Positions 61,857 through 64,000 of a DNA stretch of 64,000 bases are shown piece by piece (within the stretch, counting starts at the first letter, position 1; the number at the start of each line of letters is the position of its first letter). The position numbers were made by a program, and so were the translations under genes. The stretch is taken from the NCBI RefSeq assembly GCF_026341825.1, contig NZ_JAPENY010000001.1:1488001-1552000 (forward strand), in the 5' to 3' direction. The notes beneath the pieces are model-generated. The model saw nothing but the letters and a program-made list of their open reading frames with translations. It was not told the origin of the DNA and did no database searches. The DNA comes from Streptomyces sp. NBC_00620. Its GTDB lineage: Bacteria > Actinomycetota > Actinomycetes > Streptomycetales > Streptomycetaceae.

Positions 61857-63011
61857 ATGTCCAAGCCACCACTCCCAAGACCCGCCACCGACGCCGCTGG
61901 GGCCGGCGCAGAGCGGACCGCACGCGGCCGGGATCCGTGGTGGGACAACGCCCGGTTCACCTCCGCCGCGCTGATCGTGATCCTGCACTCCGTGGGCAGC
62001 ATCATGAGCCGGGTGGAGGTGCTGCACGCCTTCAACATCGCCAGTTGGGCATTCCGGGTGCCGGCCTTCGTCATGCTGGCCGGCGTGTTCAGCAGCGCGG
62101 GTCCACTCGGATCCCGCAATCTGCGCTCCCTGATCCAGAGCATCGTGGTGCCCGCATTGGTGTGCAGTCTGCTGTTCTCGCTGGAGAACTACTGGCTGGG
62201 GTCCAAGTTCGTTCTGCACATCACCCAACTGCCGTGGACCCTCTGGTTCCTGATGTCCCTCTTCTTCTGGCGGCTGCTGCTACCGCTGGTGGTGCAGCTG
62301 CGGCACCCGCTGCTCATCACCACGGGCATCGCCCTGGCCGTGGGGTACATCGACGAGTTCGGGCTGCCCTTCTCCGCGAGCCGGACCCTCGTCTACATGC
62401 CGCTGTTCTACCTCGGCTGGCGAATCGGCCAGGGCCATCTGAACACCTGGTTCACCAGCCGCTGGAGCGCGCCCGTGGCGGTCGCCGGAATCCTTGCCTC
62501 CTTTGTCGCGGCGTGGCTGTGGCACGGGGACATCAAGGGCAACTGGCTGTCGATGCGCCACCATTACACCGCCGCCGATCCGCTGAGCCTGGAATGGGCC
62601 TGGGTCATCCGGCTGGTGGTGCTGGCCACGGCCGCGGCCCTCGTCCTCTGCCTGCTGCGGCTGATGCCCCGGCGGCGGCTGCCGCTGATATCCACACTGG
62701 GCGCCGGCGGCTTCACCATCTATCTGCTGCACCCGCTGATCATTCTGCCGGTCCGGGAGCAGGACTGGATCTCCCGGGTGAACACCCGGGTCGAGATCGT
62801 CGGCCTGGTGCTGTGCGCGATCCTGCTGGCGATGGTCCTCGGCTCTCCCCCGGTCCGCCGACTGGTCCAGCCACTGACCCGGCCGCCCATCAGCTGGCTG
62901 TTCGCCCCCGAACCGCCCCGTCAGCGGTCACCGCACTCGGAGACGTCCGCGGCGCTGACAGCCGTTCCGGCTCCACGCGTTGCCGCCGAGCAGCAGGTCA
63001 CGAGGACGTAG
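61857..63011 (+). CDS. Acyltransferase-3 family membrane protein
   Basis: 384 residues, about ten membrane segments. RFTSAALIVILHSVGSIMSR carries the family catalytic His near the N-terminus; STLGAGGFTIYLLHPLIILP is a second family hallmark. Transfers acyl groups to sugars or other acceptors at the membrane; substrate unknown. It overlaps the convergent salicylate synthase gene by 14 bases. Confidence 0.88.
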   Translation: MSKPPLPRPATDAAGAGAERTARGRDPWWDNARFTSAALIVILHSVGSIMSRVEVLHAFNIASWAFRVPAFVMLAGVFSSAGPLGSRNLRSLIQSIVVPALVCSLLFSLENYWLGSKFVLHITQLPWTLWFLMSLFFWRLLLPLVVQLRHPLLITTGIALAVGYIDEFGLPFSASRTLVYMPLFYLGWRIGQGHLNTWFTSRWSAPVAVAGILASFVAAWLWHGDIKGNWLSMRHHYTAADPLSLEWAWVIRLVVLATAAALVLCLLRLMPRRRLPLISTLGAGGFTIYLLHPLIILPVREQDWISRVNTRVEIVGLVLCAILLAMVLGSPPVRRLVQPLTRPPISWLFAPEPPRQRSPHSETSAALTAVPAPRVAAEQQVTRT

Positions 63012-64000
63012 GCGGAACCTGACGCGGAACCGTCGGCACCAGGTGGTCGGCGATGCTGCGCAGCTTCTCGCAGGTTTCCTCGTGTTCGCGTTCGGGCTGG
63101 GACTGCTGGACGATCCCCGCCCCGGCCTGGAGCCAACAGCGCTCGTCCTGCTGGAAGATGCTGCGCAGGACGAGCGCGGCGTCGAGGGTGCCGGTGGCGT
63201 CGCAGGTGAGTACGGCACCGGCGTACAGGCCCCGTGGCCGGCCTTCGAGGGCGCGGATGACGGGGTAGGCGGGGGCCTTGGGGATGCCGGTGGCGGTGAC
63301 GGCGGGGAAGAGGGCGGCGAAGGCCTGCCAGGGGGACTGCCCCTCCCGGAGAAGACCGGTGACCGCGGAGGCCAGGTGCTGGACGGTGCCGCGGTCCTGG
63401 ACGGTCATGTACTCGGTGACCTGCGTGTCCTCGCAGACGGCGGCCAGCTCCTCGCAGGCCAGCTTGACCGAGATGGCGTGTTCGTAGATCTCCTTCGGGT
63501 CGCTGAGCAGTTCGGCGCGCAGACGGGCGATCTGGGCGGACGATCCCGTACGGGCCCGGGTGCCGGCCAGCGGGCGGGTGGTCACCCGGCGGCCGCCGGA
63601 GACCTCGACCACGGTCTCCGGGCTGAAGCCGGCCGCCCGGATCCCGCCGAGGTCCAGGAGGAAGGACCGTGCGGGGGTGTTGCCGCGCCGCCCGGCGACG
63701 TACGTGGCCGTCAGATCCACCGGCACCAGGACGGGCACCTGTCGGGAGAGGATCACTTTCTCCAGTGGCCCGCCCGCGCGGAGTTCCACCAGGGCCGCGG
63801 CGACGGCGGCCCGGTAGTTGCCGTGGTCGTCCAGGGCGAGGCTGATCCGCTCGTCGCCACCGGCGGCGCCGCCCGTGTCGCCGTCGGCGGGAACGCTCGC
63901 GCCGACGAGGGCGACCAAGCGGTCGTACTGCTCGACGTCCACGGCCCGCACCAGCACGGTGTCGCCCTCGGCACGCACCTCACCCGCGGGAATCACCAGG
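62998..64000 (-). CDS. Salicylate/isochorismate synthase (partial)
   Basis: Reads out of the right edge; the visible part is about 333 residues of a chorismate-binding enzyme. Characteristic sequences: VVEVSGGRRVTTRPLAGTRART, DPKEIYEHAISVKLACEEL and LFPAVTATGIPKAPA. These match salicylate synthases (Irp9/MbtI/YbtS), which turn chorismate into salicylate for siderophore assembly, more closely than menaquinone MenF. The missing N-terminus lies beyond 64000. Confidence 0.85.
   Translation of the reverse strand, partial: LVIPAGEVRAEGDTVLVRAVDVEQYDRLVALVGASVPADGDTGGAAGGDERISLALDDHGNYRAAVAAALVELRAGGPLEKVILSRQVPVLVPVDLTATYVAGRRGNTPARSFLLDLGGIRAAGFSPETVVEVSGGRRVTTRPLAGTRARTGSSAQIARLRAELLSDPKEIYEHAISVKLACEELAAVCEDTQVTEYMTVQDRGTVQHLASAVTGLLREGQSPWQAFAALFPAVTATGIPKAPAYPVIRALEGRPRGLYAGAVLTCDATGTLDAALVLRSIFQQDERCWLQAGAGIVQQSQPEREHEETCEKLRSIADHLVPTVPRQVPPTSS

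Overview
The window is chromosomal DNA from a Streptomyces or a very close relative. The DNA is very GC-rich, GTG and TTG starts are common, and there is a WhiB-like protein of the WblA type beside an ArsA-type ATPase pair and a class A penicillin-binding protein. Other typical markers are an Scr1/DUF397 pair, a SigE-like ECF sigma factor, and the ask-asd and recR-ybaB blocks. From memory, and unchecked, the order arsA pair - wblA - PBP and ECF sigma - asd - ask - recR - ybaB matches the S. coelicolor core chromosome.

Layout. 0-10.3 kb is core: MBL-fold start, NUDIX, RidA, DUF4177, two ArsA-like ATPases, WblA, PBP, YqeY, metallophosphoesterase, a Pr6Pr-type membrane protein and tRNA-Pro(CGG). 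10.3-24 kb is mixed. A 1346-residue nSTAND-WD40 protein follows the tRNA and a perfect 23-bp inverted repeat. Then come a GntR regulator with a glycosyltransferase, an FkbM methyltransferase, a ferredoxin, an amidohydrolase and DoxX protein that share a duplicated operator, a lone condensation-domain protein and a beta-propeller phytase. 24-36.3 kb is mostly core: a 2Fe-2S ferredoxin, a GNAT, a TrkA-N/two-helix protein, an S9 peptidase, SURF1, an ECF sigma factor with a membrane partner, and asd and ask.

36.5-48.4 kb looks like an accessory block between ask and recR. It holds a two-component system, tandemly duplicated secreted SnoaL-like proteins and two STAND-type conflict modules. Module 1 is a GTGA-coupled pair: a 2-TM protein carrying two copies of a Gly-rich motif, and an NB-ARC-TPR ATPase carrying one copy of the same motif at its N-terminus. 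This is the strongest candidate for an uncharacterised signalling or defence system. Module 2 is a trypsin-NB-ARC-TPR protein with a Trypco2-like partner, flanked by an Scr1/DUF397 pair and a HigBA-like toxin-antitoxin pair.

48.4-64 kb returns to core genes (DUF5063, RecR, YbaB), followed by a SLATT-like protein, an M28 peptidase, a PstS-like anchored protein, a Ser/Thr kinase, a DJ-1/MarR operon with a clear palindromic operator, a class III aminotransferase, a FadR-type regulator, an acyltransferase-3 and a salicylate/isochorismate synthase cut by the window edge. A dispersed intergenic repeat (GGGGGCTCCGCCCCC hairpin plus TCAAACGCCGGACGGGCTG) sits at gene 3' ends near 1.0, 28.1, 51.3 and 59.4 kb.
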